Assembly: GCA_023078685.1 (NCBI GenBank)
Contig: JALGAS010000007.1
Location: 1,984,001 to 2,048,000, forward strand
From: Neopestalotiopsis rosae
Taxonomy: Eukaryota; Ascomycota; Sordariomycetes; Amphisphaeriales; Sporocadaceae
Length of the DNA: 64,000 bases
Direction: 5' to 3'
The notes under the pieces are model-generated. The model was not told the origin of the DNA and did no database searches. It was given only the letters and a program-made list of their open reading frames with translations. Positions 33,251 through 43,494 of this stretch are shown here, in pieces; within the stretch, counting starts at the first letter, position 1; the number at the start of each line of letters is the position of its first letter. The translations under genes and the position numbers were made by a program.

Positions 33251-36200
33251 TCAGCCGTAGTACTCCCTCAACCAAGTCTTCAAGTCGCCGACGGTAGGGA
33301 ACTCCAGGAAGAGACCACCACTCGCCGTGACGCCCAGCTCCTCGCGGAACTTTTCAGCCACCACCAGACTCAACAAGCTGTCCAGACCCAGACTGCCAAA
33401 GTCGGCGTCGTCGCTCAAGTCCTCGATGCCGATGCCGGCTTCCCGGGCAATGAGTGCCATGGCCTTGGCCGTGGTGCTGTCGTCGGCGTCGGCACTGCTG
33501 GCAGCAGGCTCTGCGGCGGGTGCCGGTGCAGGCGCGGGCTCGGGCTTCTTCTCGATTATTGGCTTGGCCTCTTGCACCGCGGGCTTGGGAGCGGGTGTCG
33601 GGGCAGGTGCCGCGACCTTGACAGGAGCCTTGATGGTCTTCTTGGGAACCGAAGCAGTGGCAGCGGTAGCGGGTGCAGAGTGCGCGTCAGGAGCCGAGAA
33701 GAAGCGGTTCAGGAGGATGCGAGGGTAGCGGCGGAAAGTGATGCCACCAACCATGCCCACAATAACATTGTCCTGCATTATGTAGACATCACCATTGTAG
33801 ACCGAGGGGTCTTCGACAGTGGGGATCATCTTGACGTAAGATTGGTACTTGGCACCGGCGACCAGAGGACGGGCAAAGCGCATGGACTTCCAGCCGGGGG
33901 TCACGCAAAAGTTGTTCTTGACGTCGATAGACTCGGAGTCGTTCATGATGAAGCCGGCAAGGTGGGCAACGCTGTCGATAAAGTGAGGCGGCACAGTCCA
34001 GGTGCCGGCGCCGTCGCCCTTCAGAGTCACGTCGGCGTAGGCCTCGAGCTCGTGCATGGTCACCGCCTGCATGCCGCGGTACTTTTCAGCATAGTCGACG
34101 AGGTTGTTGGCAAAGAGGGTGTAGGCCATCTTATGCGAGAAGCGGTTAGCTGTACCCTCACTGGCCATGCTCTTGAGGCTATCGATGCGGCCTTGGACCA
34201 AGTGGGTGATGGGACTCCATGAGGACAGCCACTCCTCGGCATCGCCATAGTAGACATCGGCGACGGCAAAGGGCTCCTCTTCCGACTCGCCATTGGCCTG
34301 CACGTTGTACCAGTGTAGGCTACCGTGGTTGGTATTGATGTCCTCGGTCTCGAGTGCTACACGAAGGAGTTGCGGCTTTGTGCGGTCCTTCTGGGCAACA
34401 AGACCCTTGGAAACGACCAAGTTGGCAACATTGATTGTAGGCTTGGGTGCTTTGGGGTTGATCTTCTTGTAAAGGTATTCACCCAAGGTGTAGGCAATGT
34501 CGGCATGGATAGACTACATAGGCATAATTGTTAGTACTGCTTCCTGTTGAGCTACCCAGAGCTTAAACTTACCGATGTCACCACACCACATCCGTTCATG
34601 CTGTGTCCGTTGGCAGCTGCCCACAGGTCCTGCTGCATCAGATCCGATTGCATGACAACTCTGCCAGCAGCTCCCTCGAATTCTTCCTCAATGATGGCCT
34701 GAACGGAAGAGGTTTGGAGACTCGAGACGGGCGCCGCAATGACTCCGCCATTGGCCTTCTTTTCCTCATCGTAAAATGTGTTGCCCTTTGTCAGCATCCA
34801 GTCACCATTGTACTGAGCCCAGTAGTTCTTGTCGTTCCAGCTGTACCTGGGAAGATCCAAGAGCTGGAGTGATTGCTCAAAGGGCTGGTGGAACTCGTTC
34901 CAGTTGATCGGCATGCCGCTGGAGTGCAGAGCTCCCAGGGAACGGGCCATGGTAGTCCAGGCATCCTCATCTCTGCGGAGCGATGGGATGGCGCAAGCAG
35001 TTCCGGGGATGGTGGACTTGATGAAGTTGACGCAAACAGGGTGGGGACCAATCTCGACCCAGACCGTCTTCTCATCGATCATGTTGATCTTGTGGGCGCT
35101 CTGGAGAGCACTGACAAAGTCCACGGTCTCGCGAGTGGCCCTGCGGACATAGTTGGCGCCAAGAGACTTTCCATCAAAGGCAACCTTCTTCAGAAGAGGC
35201 GAAATGACGGGCAGCTTGGGTGCATTGAAAATGACGGACTTCTTGGCAACACTCTCAAACTCATCCAGAATCGGGTCCGTTTGGGCCGAGTGGAAGGCAA
35301 ACGAGACGTCGAGGCTGATGCAGCGGTAGCCAGCTGCCTGCAAAACCTTGCTGACCTCTTCGATATCAGCAGTCGGGCCGCTGAGCACAACCTCCTTGGG
35401 GCCGTTGACACAGGCAATCTCGTACTTCTTGCCGTCGGCAGTCTTTTCAATGTTCTCGAGCGAGGTCTTGACCGCCAGCATCTTGTGGCTGCCAATCTGG
35501 CACTTTTGCTCAAGAAGCCTGGCACGGTATCCGACGAGGAAAACGGCGTCACTGGCAGAGAGAACACCAGCCACGTATAAGGCGGCGTATTCGCCCAGGC
35601 TGTGACCAATCATCAAGCTGGGCTTGACACCCAGCGAGGCCCAGTACTTGACCAGTGCAATCTGAGTGCAAGTCAGAGCGAGCTGCGTGACGACGGGGCT
35701 GTGGGCATGGTCGGTAGGGAAGCTACCATCAACAGCTGAGATGAAGCTGGGGAAGCCGTGTCGTCGAGCAATGGCATCCAAGGACAGAATCTGCGAGCGG
35801 AAGATAGGCGAGTGGTGGAACAATTGAATGTTGGCAGACTTGTGCATGGCGCCCTGGCCCGTGAAAGCAAAGGCAACGGTAGCCTCACCTGTGGCGGGGA
35901 TGGGCTTGATCTGAGCAATGTTATCATACGCAGACTTGAGTTGCATCTTGAGCTCCTTGGCGTCTGAAGCGGTGACAGTGACGCGGTAATTGTGGTGATA
36001 CTTGCGAGCGGTCGTGGAGTAGGAGAGGTCGGCAAGAGAGGCCTCGCTGTGGTTCTCGACGTACTCGATGAAGCGTTCCAAGTTACCCTTGAGAGAGACG
36101 GAGCTCTTTGCCGAGATGGCAATGACATGGACACTGCGAGGATCCTTCTCAGTGATCTCGCGCACAGGAGCTTCCTCGATGGCAAGAGTGGTGTTGCCAC

Positions 36201-38862
36201 CGGCGGCACTAAAGTTGTTTACGACAGCAATGCGCTTCTTGCCAGCGACGCGTGGCCACGATTTCTCTTCAAAGGGTACATGAACATTGCGTCTGGCCAA
36301 GTCCTTGGGGAAGCCAGGGTTGATGCTGGTCTTGACTCCAATGTGACGAGGAATCTTCTCCTTCTGGAACATCAAGAGCACCTTCAACAAGGCAGTGATG
36401 CCTGCAGCGGCCTCGGAGTGTCCCACATTGGACTTGACGGCACCAATGTACAGGGGCTGATCGGCTCTGCGCAGTCTGTTGGCAGGGGCAAACACATCGG
36501 TCACGGACTTGATCTCGACCAGATCACCGGCCTGGGTTCCGGTGCCGTGCATCTCAACATAGCTGACGTCAAGAGGGTTAAGTCCGACGCGGTTGGCAAC
36601 CTGGCGAGTCAACATGGACTGGGCTCCAGCGTGAGGATGCGTGATCGAGACGGCATCGGCCGAGTGGTTGGTAGCGGCACCCAGGATGACACCGAGAATG
36701 TTGTCATTGTCGGCCACGGCATCTTCGTACCTCTTGATGACAACGGAGCCGACACCATCAGCGCGACAGTAGCCATCGGCTTCGGCATCCCAAGTCTTGC
36801 AGGCGTTGGGACCCTTGGTCAAAAAGTGTCCCTTGCTGAGGCCGGCGAAACCATCCGAGTTGGTGAGAACATTCATGCCACCAGCAACGGCGGTGTCACA
36901 GTCACCAGCCCAGAGCGATGTGCAAGCAGTCTATTGACGCACTTATTAGTCCTCTGCGTCACTCCTAATTCAATTATAGTAAGTACATACCTGAATGGTT
37001 GCCAAACTCGACGAACATGCAGTATCAATGCTGAAACTGGGGCCGCAGAACTTGAAGAAGTAGTTGATACGGCCGGGACCGAAAGCTCGGCATCCACCGG
37101 GGATATAGTAAGTGTCGACCTCTTGGCCAGCATTGACCTCACGATAGTCATCCGCTGCTTGGCCATAAAAGGTACCGATGCGGTTGAGGTTCGTCGAAGG
37201 CGTGCGGTTCGGGACAAAACCGGATTGTTCAAGAGCCTCGTAAGCTGTGACCAAAGCCAATCTCTGCATCGGATCGGTCTGTTTGGCCTCCCTGGGGGAC
37301 ATGTTGAAGAAGGCACTGTCAAACATGCCAGGCTCGTCGATGAAGCAGCCATATCGCGTGTGGCTAGTATTCATCCTCTTGCCAGTAGGGTCGCAGTGGG
37401 AGTCAACATCGAAGCGGTCGGCCGGGATCTCCTTGTGAACATCCAGACCCTGTTCCAGGATTTCCCAAAATCTCTCGACGTTGGTCGCTCCACCAGGTAG
37501 ACGACAGGACATACCAACGATGGCAATCTTTGACTGCATGGTGCTTCTGGGCGTCTTTCCTTCCGAGGATGGCTCATTCACCCAGGAGAGCATGTTCTGT
37601 GTCGTGGTGCCCAGCTCGGGAAGCTCCTTGAAAGCCTCCTCGAGCTCGAGGATCGGGCGCGACATGTTGAACACAAAGATCTGGCATTCCGAAGCCCCCG
37701 AGCCGGAAGCTCTGTCAGTAATGCTGTTGACAACGTTACTCCACTCGATAGCCTGAGTCAAGATCTCATGGATGACCTGCTCCAGCAACTCTTGAGCACC
37801 CTGGGCTGTGTAGGGTCTTCCGGTTCCAGTCGACAGAACAGGGAGTGTAGCGCGGAACTTTGCATCTAGCGCAGCCAGGGAGCTGGTGCGAACAATGGCC
37901 TCAACGTCCTCATTGTCGTAAATGTGGGCAGCGTGGCAGAGACCCGAGTAGACTGGCAGGCCAAAGTACTTGCTGTTACGGAAGTAGTCATGGTTCTTGA
38001 ACAGGGCTCTGAGGATAGAGGGACGACTGCTGATTGTGACTGAGGTCGGGCTCAGCGCACTAATGAACACCTTGTTGGGCTCAGGTGTCGATTGTGTCTT
38101 GTGAATGGTATCGAGCTCCCGCTGAACATCTGCCGGAGTGACGTCGGACAGAACATAGGCCCAAGAGTCAGGCTGGCCGTTCGGGTCGCGAGGCTCGAGG
38201 TTGTGCGAAACCTCGTCTACGTGAACACCGAGACGGAAAGCAATTCTCACAACTTCAGCGCCGACTGTTGGGATATCTGCCAATGTCGGAGCTATCGAGA
38301 CGGCCGTCGAAGCCAAAAGACCAATGCCCAGTCCGGAAACACATGTGGTCTCTGGGTCGAACTCAAACTTGTTTCCGTTTTCCTCAAAGTGACTGATTGA
38401 ATTGTGTTAGTACAACCTTTCTGTACAGATGATCAACATCATTGATACTCACCCAATAAAGGCACCGAGTTCGACCAGACCCAGGAGGACACCGTCGATG
38501 GATCCTCCAAGGGGGCCCTTGCGCAGAGAAGGGTGGTCTGCGAAATCCACAATCGACTCAAAGGTAGGGATCAAGGCCCTGGAAGAGGCGGGCAGCAGTC
38601 GAATCTCTTCACGGACAGCTGCGGTCGCCTCCTCGACGAACCTAGCCAGGACTGGGTGTTGTCTGTCCTTGCTGTGGCGGTTGAGCCGGCGGAGGAGTTC
38701 CTGGAGATCCTCGTTGGGGAACTCGTTGCTGAAGTAAATGACCTTCATTTCATTTCGCTCCATGGATGCAATGGAGGCGGGTGTGTCGATGGCCATTGTC
38801 GATGAATTGCAGGAGCTCGAGGAACAAGACTCGGGACTGTTTTGTGTGCTGTAGTTCTGCAT
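33251..38862 (-). CDS. Non-reducing polyketide synthase, SAT-KS-MAT-PT-ACP (atrochrysone carboxylic acid synthase type)
   Basis: Four exons (38453-38862, 36991-38392, 34573-36930, 33251-34513) with GT-AG introns of 58-60 nt give about 1,810 residues from the ATG at 38862; ATGs at 38796 and 38748 are alternatives. Domains in order: SAT (about 40-390), KS (from about 425; Cys596 in DTACSSS, His732 in HGTGT, His775 in [10 protein letters not shown]), MAT (Ser1048 in GHSLGEY), PT (His1380 in NGHSMNGCG, Asp1570 in HFIDSVAHL), an Ala/Pro-rich linker, and one ACP (Ser1769 in LGLDSLLSL). There is no TE, reductase or methyltransferase domain, as in synthases that depend on a separate metallo-beta-lactamase thioesterase. 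The expected product is an octaketide, atrochrysone carboxylic acid. Oddly, the SAT active-site GxCxG reads GLGIG (157-161), so the transfer Cys is absent. Such priming loss fits direct acetyl loading. Confidence 0.95.
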
Positions 38863-39766
38863 GAAAAGAAAGAGAAAGGGAAGAGAGAGTGTGTGTGTGT
38901 AAGAGTGAGGAGAGAGTAAAGTAGAAAGAAAACAACCTGGAGTCTTGCAACCAACGATCTATATGCTCTAGCGATCTAAGGACAATGAAAAGCTCATGGG
39001 AATCAAGTGTTGAATATGTTCCAACTGCTGGGCCATTTCGCACAACATATAGTCAAGCCGGCGATGGCCCAGCAGAGGCGGTAGACTTCATCGGACAGCA
39101 TACCCGGAAGTCAGTCGATAAGTCTTGTGGGTACGTGAAGCTGGCCGCAACGCAGTGTGTTCCTACTCCGACCTGAGGTCGGGCTTACAGGCCTTCGGCT
39201 GTGGTGATTGTGAGGCTCATGACGCCATGGCCCAATCAATTGGTGGCTTTCGCATACAGTAGGATCATAATGGCCTATTGCTGAGCCGCACACCGGAACT
39301 ATCGTTCATTGCTATTGCGGCTTCCACGTCAACTCGACAGAGCCGGGGCGAAACTGGTGACCGGGCTTACGGTGGATCGCCTGGGAAGCCGATCACACCG
39401 GCAGGTTTAGTCAGACTTGGCTAGACTGCAGCTCCCTCAGCTCCCTCAGCCAAAAAGTCAATCCCCGGTGGCCGGGTTGCCACGAGAGCTGCGATGGAAT
39501 TACATCCTAGTCATCGATGAAGCTTATCTGAAACACATTTTGGACCGAAAGATTACTGGTTGACTGAGATGGCTATTTTCAGGTATGCATGTTTATCAGG
39601 CCCTGGCCTATAGTGATAGCACCTAGCACCCCTGCTCGAGATTAATACAGATAATGCATACACAGTGTTTACGCGATACTGATGCACTCAATCTGTCATA
39701 AAATACATTTTGCGTGAATTGTGGGCAGTGAAAAGCGTGAACTGATTCTAGATATGAGGGATTGTA
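38863..39766. promoter_or_regulatory. PKS promoter region
   Basis: About 900 bp between the PKS start and the 3' end of the dehydratase-like gene. The first 60 bases carry GA/GT-rich (pyrimidine-rich on the coding strand) leader sequence typical of strong fungal promoters. It contains the CCGN9CGG palindrome listed at 39168-39182. I found no perfect TCGN5CGR site in it. Confidence 0.5.
39168..39182. promoter_or_regulatory. CCGN9CGG palindrome upstream of the PKS
   Basis: CCGACCT-G-AGGTCGG, a perfect 7-bp inverted repeat around one base, 306 bp upstream of the PKS ATG. Inverted CGG triplets are the standard binding form of Zn2Cys6 dimers, so this is a candidate operator for the cluster's own activator or another one. 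Confidence 0.45.
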
Positions 39767-40376
39767 CTACTGCTCAAGATGAGCGGCTGCATCCGTAAAG
39801 ACCTTGTCGTAGTCGTACTCGAACCATCGCGTCTCTGGGCAAACTCCAGCAAACTTCCAGACCCCATCAACCTTCTTGTACCACATAGTAGCACCGCCGT
39901 GCGCATGACCCTTGACAGCTACTTTGGTAAATGTGGTGTCAGTATACCTCTGGTGAGCAACACGCAATTGATGGTGTCCAACGATTTCATCCTCGCCAGT
40001 CTTCTCCCATCGAGAGACACCGCCGACAAAGTGCTGCGTCTTTAGCAGTGGATTGCCGAGGAAGTGAGGGTCGGAGGCCATGGGAACGTATTGTTCAGCA
40101 TCCATGTTCTCCCAGAGCTTGTTGAGAAACGAGCGGTAGTCGATCTGTTTCTCGGATGAGCACTTCCCTCTTTTGCCATGAAGCTCTCAAATAATACTCA
40201 CTCTGAGTGTCGGAGCAATACACTTTCGCAGACGCTCAAAGTCCTTGGTGTCGTAGCTTTCGACCCATTCGAACAATGCTGCCTGGCAGCCCGTGAGCTC
40301 TGTTTAACAATTAATGAATATTCAGTGCGTATATCGATCTTTTGAACCCACCTTCGAAAGAAACAGTGGTAGCCAT
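39767..40376 (-). CDS. Scytalone-dehydratase-like enzyme
   Basis: Three exons (40352-40376, 40202-40299, 39767-40144; introns of 52 and 57 nt) give 166 residues, the family's usual size. The alpha+beta-barrel hallmarks are present: [49 protein letters not shown] and [14 protein letters not shown]. The catalytic residues known from melanin scytalone dehydratase can be matched: Tyr and Asp in SYD, Tyr in DYRSF, and the two His in TQHF and VAHQRY. The segment equal to HSAN in the melanin enzyme reads HGGA, so the Ser and Asn that contact scytalone appear to be missing. Together with its place next to the PKS this suggests an MdpB-like dehydratase of the anthraquinone pathway, not a melanin enzyme. 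It shares orientation with the PKS and the questin oxidase homologue. Confidence 0.9.
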
Positions 40377-40804
40377 TTTAGAGGTATGATCTTGCTTGCA
40401 AGAATGATATCGGACAGGAAATGGTGTTAGGAAAGCACTCAACTCTGTACCGCGTCAATTCGGGTACTCCTTTCTTTTGTACCAGAGTTATCCGGAATGA
40501 TAGCAACATCTTCCCACATAAGTCGGAATCCGATCGATCCTCTTTTGATTTGACACTATCCCTCGGGGATAGTCTAGCATGGACACTGAAGCGTCACGAG
40601 ACTTCTGGACTGCGGCTTATTGAGGCATTACTTTATTAAGTAGACCTTGGATATGGTTTGATGTTGCTCTAGAGAAGGTCACGATTTGCTATTATACCGC
40701 ATTGCGATTCTGACACGTAACATGGTCAAGAATGTCTGGTAACAATGCGTACAGTCTCATATTAAACAAACCTCCGAACCTAGGAATAACTATGTACTAG
40801 GTAA
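40377..40804. promoter_or_regulatory. Dehydratase promoter with TCGN5CGA site
   Basis: Intergenic stretch upstream of the dehydratase-like gene. It carries a perfect AflR-type palindrome at 40523-40533. Confidence 0.5.
40523..40533. promoter_or_regulatory. AflR-type TCGN5CGA site
   Basis: TCG-GAATC-CGA, 147 bp upstream of the dehydratase ATG. AflR of the aflatoxin cluster binds TCGN5CGR; the cluster encodes an AflR-like protein. A chance match is possible, since the motif is expected about 16 times in 64 kb. Confidence 0.5.
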
Positions 40805-42172
40805 TCAAGCTAGATCAGGGACTTTGCCCCAGTTCTGGTCAAACCCAGCAAACATGATCCATTTCTGCTCCTCCGGCATATCCCATGTCGAGTCATAAGC
40901 CATATGCGCTACCTTGAGCCACATGTCACCCTTGACGGGGAATTTGTCATCTTCAAACTGCTTAGAGACCTCCTCACCATTCTTGATGGCCCGCACAAAC
41001 TTGGCAACGTGGCCGTCATCATTGAGGCCTCTAGCCGCCCGGAAGGTCTCCTCCCAGTCCCACTCGGCACTCACGCCTGTCATATAGTCCTCGATATCCT
41101 CGACACGGAGCTTGGGGGCACCACACGTGGCATACCAGACCAGGTCAAAGCGGGCCTTGTGCTCGACGAGACGCAGCTTGTCCTCCATGCGGATCCACGG
41201 CTGGCGGTTGAAGACGGTCAGGAAGATGGAGCTGGTCACGTCGTGCATGTAGAAGAAGTCAATCTTGCGAGCCTTGCCTGCCCTCTGGGCACCAGCGGCA
41301 AAGTAGGCACAGCAGCTGATCATCTCGGCCGTCTGCAGGTCGAGGGTCTCGGGCTTGACGCGAAACTGGGCAGCCAGGGCAACCATCTCGTCCTTGGACC
41401 GGCCCAGGGGTCCGTTTCGCATCTTCCACTGGAAGTCATCCCAGCGCGCCGCGTGACGAATCTTATCATCTGCATGAGCTTCGTGGAAGAGATCCACGAG
41501 TCGGCGGCTCTCGGTAGTAGATGCATACTTGAGGGCCTCCATTTCTGCAGCACGCATGAATGCGGGGGCCCCAAACGGGGTGTCGGTGGCGGCCTGCGCG
41601 AGAGCCTCGGCGACAATCGTGGGCTGCTCGAACTCGACACCCAGCCCGAGGTGGATGATGGGGTGGAATGCGCCCTCAAACATGCGGGCGAGCATCTCGT
41701 CGGCATTGCGGGTACGGCTAAAGCACTGCTCGTTGACCACGGCCTGCCAGCCCTTCTTCTCGATCTCGCGCTCAAAGAAGACCATGTAGTTGGTATACTG
41801 GGGTAGCTGGCCTAGCAGCTCAAAGAAGCCCTCGTCAGTCCCGAGCTTCGTAATGACTTCCTCATCAATGGGCGGGCGGGCCCGTTGGTCCCGCTTGTTG
41901 TCGGCAAAGCCATTTTCCAGCTCAGTCACATCGGCGCCCAGAGCGAGCCGAGTGAGCAAGCTATGGGCCGTGTGGTTGTGGCCAGCAAAGTCTCGCCAAA
42001 AGATGTGGAATTCATCGTGGTTCTTCTGGAGAAGGCGATTCGCCACCTCGATAACCTTGGATGATCTCTCGGAAATTCCCGGGCACACGCCCACTTGTGC
42101 TGGTGCCAGGTCCACCAGCTTTGTGGACTTGGCTGGCTTGGTGGGCTTTGTGGGCAATTTGGTGACAGCCAT
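40805..42172 (-). CDS. Questin-oxidase-like Baeyer-Villiger oxygenase (DUF4243)
   Basis: Single exon, 455 residues from the ATG at 42172; an upstream in-frame ATG at 42265 is less likely. It belongs to the AflY/MdpL/GedK questin oxidase-like family: PGISERSSKVIEVANRLLQKN, FHIFWRDFAGHNHTAHSLLTRLALGA, FHPIIHLGLGVEF and FFYMHDVTSSIFL are typical blocks rich in conserved His. The family lacks a Rossmann flavin site, yet is credited with Baeyer-Villiger ring opening of anthraquinones (questin to desmethylsulochrin; emodin-type intermediates to monodictyphenone). In this cluster it would cleave an emodin-derived anthraquinone to a benzophenone or seco-product. Family membership is firm; the actual substrate is inferred from neighbours. 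No targeting signal is seen. Confidence 0.9.
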   Translation of the reverse strand: MAVTKLPTKPTKPAKSTKLVDLAPAQVGVCPGISERSSKVIEVANRLLQKNHDEFHIFWRDFAGHNHTAHSLLTRLALGADVTELENGFADNKRDQRARPPIDEEVITKLGTDEGFFELLGQLPQYTNYMVFFEREIEKKGWQAVVNEQCFSRTRNADEMLARMFEGAFHPIIHLGLGVEFEQPTIVAEALAQAATDTPFGAPAFMRAAEMEALKYASTTESRRLVDLFHEAHADDKIRHAARWDDFQWKMRNGPLGRSKDEMVALAAQFRVKPETLDLQTAEMISCCAYFAAGAQRAGKARKIDFFYMHDVTSSIFLTVFNRQPWIRMEDKLRLVEHKARFDLVWYATCGAPKLRVEDIEDYMTGVSAEWDWEETFRAARGLNDDGHVAKFVRAIKNGEEVSKQFEDDKFPVKGDMWLKVAHMAYDSTWDMPEEQKWIMFAGFDQNWGKVPDLA

Positions 42173-43494
42173 TGTATTGATCGTCAGGTACGTAGAAGAA
42201 AACAAGCTTGAATGTAGTAGTCTATAATCTTGGTGTTTTAACGGTTCAACGGTTCGACTTGGCAAAAATTACACAAATATGAGCGCAGCTCTTCATCCTT
42301 TATTTCGAGCCGAGATGGCATCCTTTCCACTTCAATAACTGGTACAATCTTACGATCTACAGACTGAGCACCATCTGAAGATCGATGGACTCCGGCGACA
42401 GCATCTTCATCGCCGGTGAAGATGCCCGGACGCAAGTCGTGAGGCTTGGACCGGTGTCCGGACGGAACTCGATATGGCGGCCGGGACTCTTACTGAGCCA
42501 TCTAAGGATTATCCGTCGTGCTGGATGCGATCCATGACTAAGGCTAGTGCGTTGTTCTGCCTCGTTTTGAATCAAAGGACTTCGTGTGCAAGTCAATTGG
42601 GTTAGTTTGACTGCCGATCGTCCATCAGCTCTGCAGCTTCGAATGCAGGCATGAGATTCGCATCAACAAAATCGCATTTCCTGCAGCCGGGAACCCAATC
42701 AGTCCTGGGTCCCACTCTTAGCTATTTTTATACTTTTTTTTCTCCCCTACACCCCTGCAGACACGATGGTCCCTCTCCCCAACCTCTACTAGGGGAAACA
42801 AGCATCACTGGCGTCTCCCTGTACTTACCCTTTCCAGTAGGTGATTTTTAGTAAACGTAAGCGTGTCGATCTGTGCAATGCTACGGCACAATGAATCAAC
42901 AAGAAGCCTACGATGAAAAGAAAACAGTCCAATTTCATTTGTTGCCTAGTTGATTGTACGGAAGTACCATATCTTCCTTCTCGAGTGTTAGTGTAGGCTG
43001 TAGCACAGACTGTCAGGAATAGATGTTTAAAAGTCCTTCGATCTGATGCTTCTCTGGTCTTCTGTTGCAGACAGAAGAATGTATGGATGTATAGGGTCTA
43101 CGGCGGGGGACAAGATGACATGAAAAGCTACCCTGCCACCGTAGTACATCCCAATTGAAACAATGCCGAGACTTTTGACTGAGTAAGGTGTATCTGTCAT
43201 TCAAGAATCCGAATTCGAAGAACACCGGTATCCCGGAAATCAATTGCAATCATTTTTGTTGAGCAGTTCCCATCCCTCGTTGCAGGCCACAAAACAAAGA
43301 CCTCTACCCCGTAATTGACTCATATCTGATCATTGAGAAGCGTTCTAGCCATTTGCATCTAATCATTTCAGTCTCTTTAGCACTTTTGTACCTAATTTCT
43401 GAAAGCATTTACACCCATTTGCATATCATATTTTCACCATATCAGGCTCATTCGCGCATAATCATTATCGGAGCGTCATTGTCCACGGTCAACC
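42173..43494. promoter_or_regulatory. Divergent promoter: questin oxidase homologue / AflS-like gene
   Basis: A 1.3-kb shared upstream region. It contains a CCGN5CGG element (CCGGTGTCCGG) at 42451-42461. I found no perfect TCGN5CGR site by eye. The last 100 bases before the AflS-like ATG are AT-rich. Confidence 0.45.
42451..42461. promoter_or_regulatory. CCGN5CGG palindrome
   Basis: CCGG-TGT-CCGG in the divergent promoter. It has the form of a Zn2Cys6 dimer site but could be chance. Confidence 0.3.

Noticed and set aside
35992..37500. A 502-codon open frame on the plus strand
   Set aside because: It lies opposite the PKS coding exons and its intron, shows only compositional bias of the antisense strand and has no domain motif; it is a shadow of the PKS gene.
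40904..41806. A 300-codon open frame on the plus strand
   Set aside because: Antisense to the questin-oxidase homologue, which has clear family motifs; no motif in this frame.
42301..42320. TCGAGCCGA in the questin-oxidase promoter as an AflR-type site
   Set aside because: The spacer is three bases, not five, so it does not meet the consensus.
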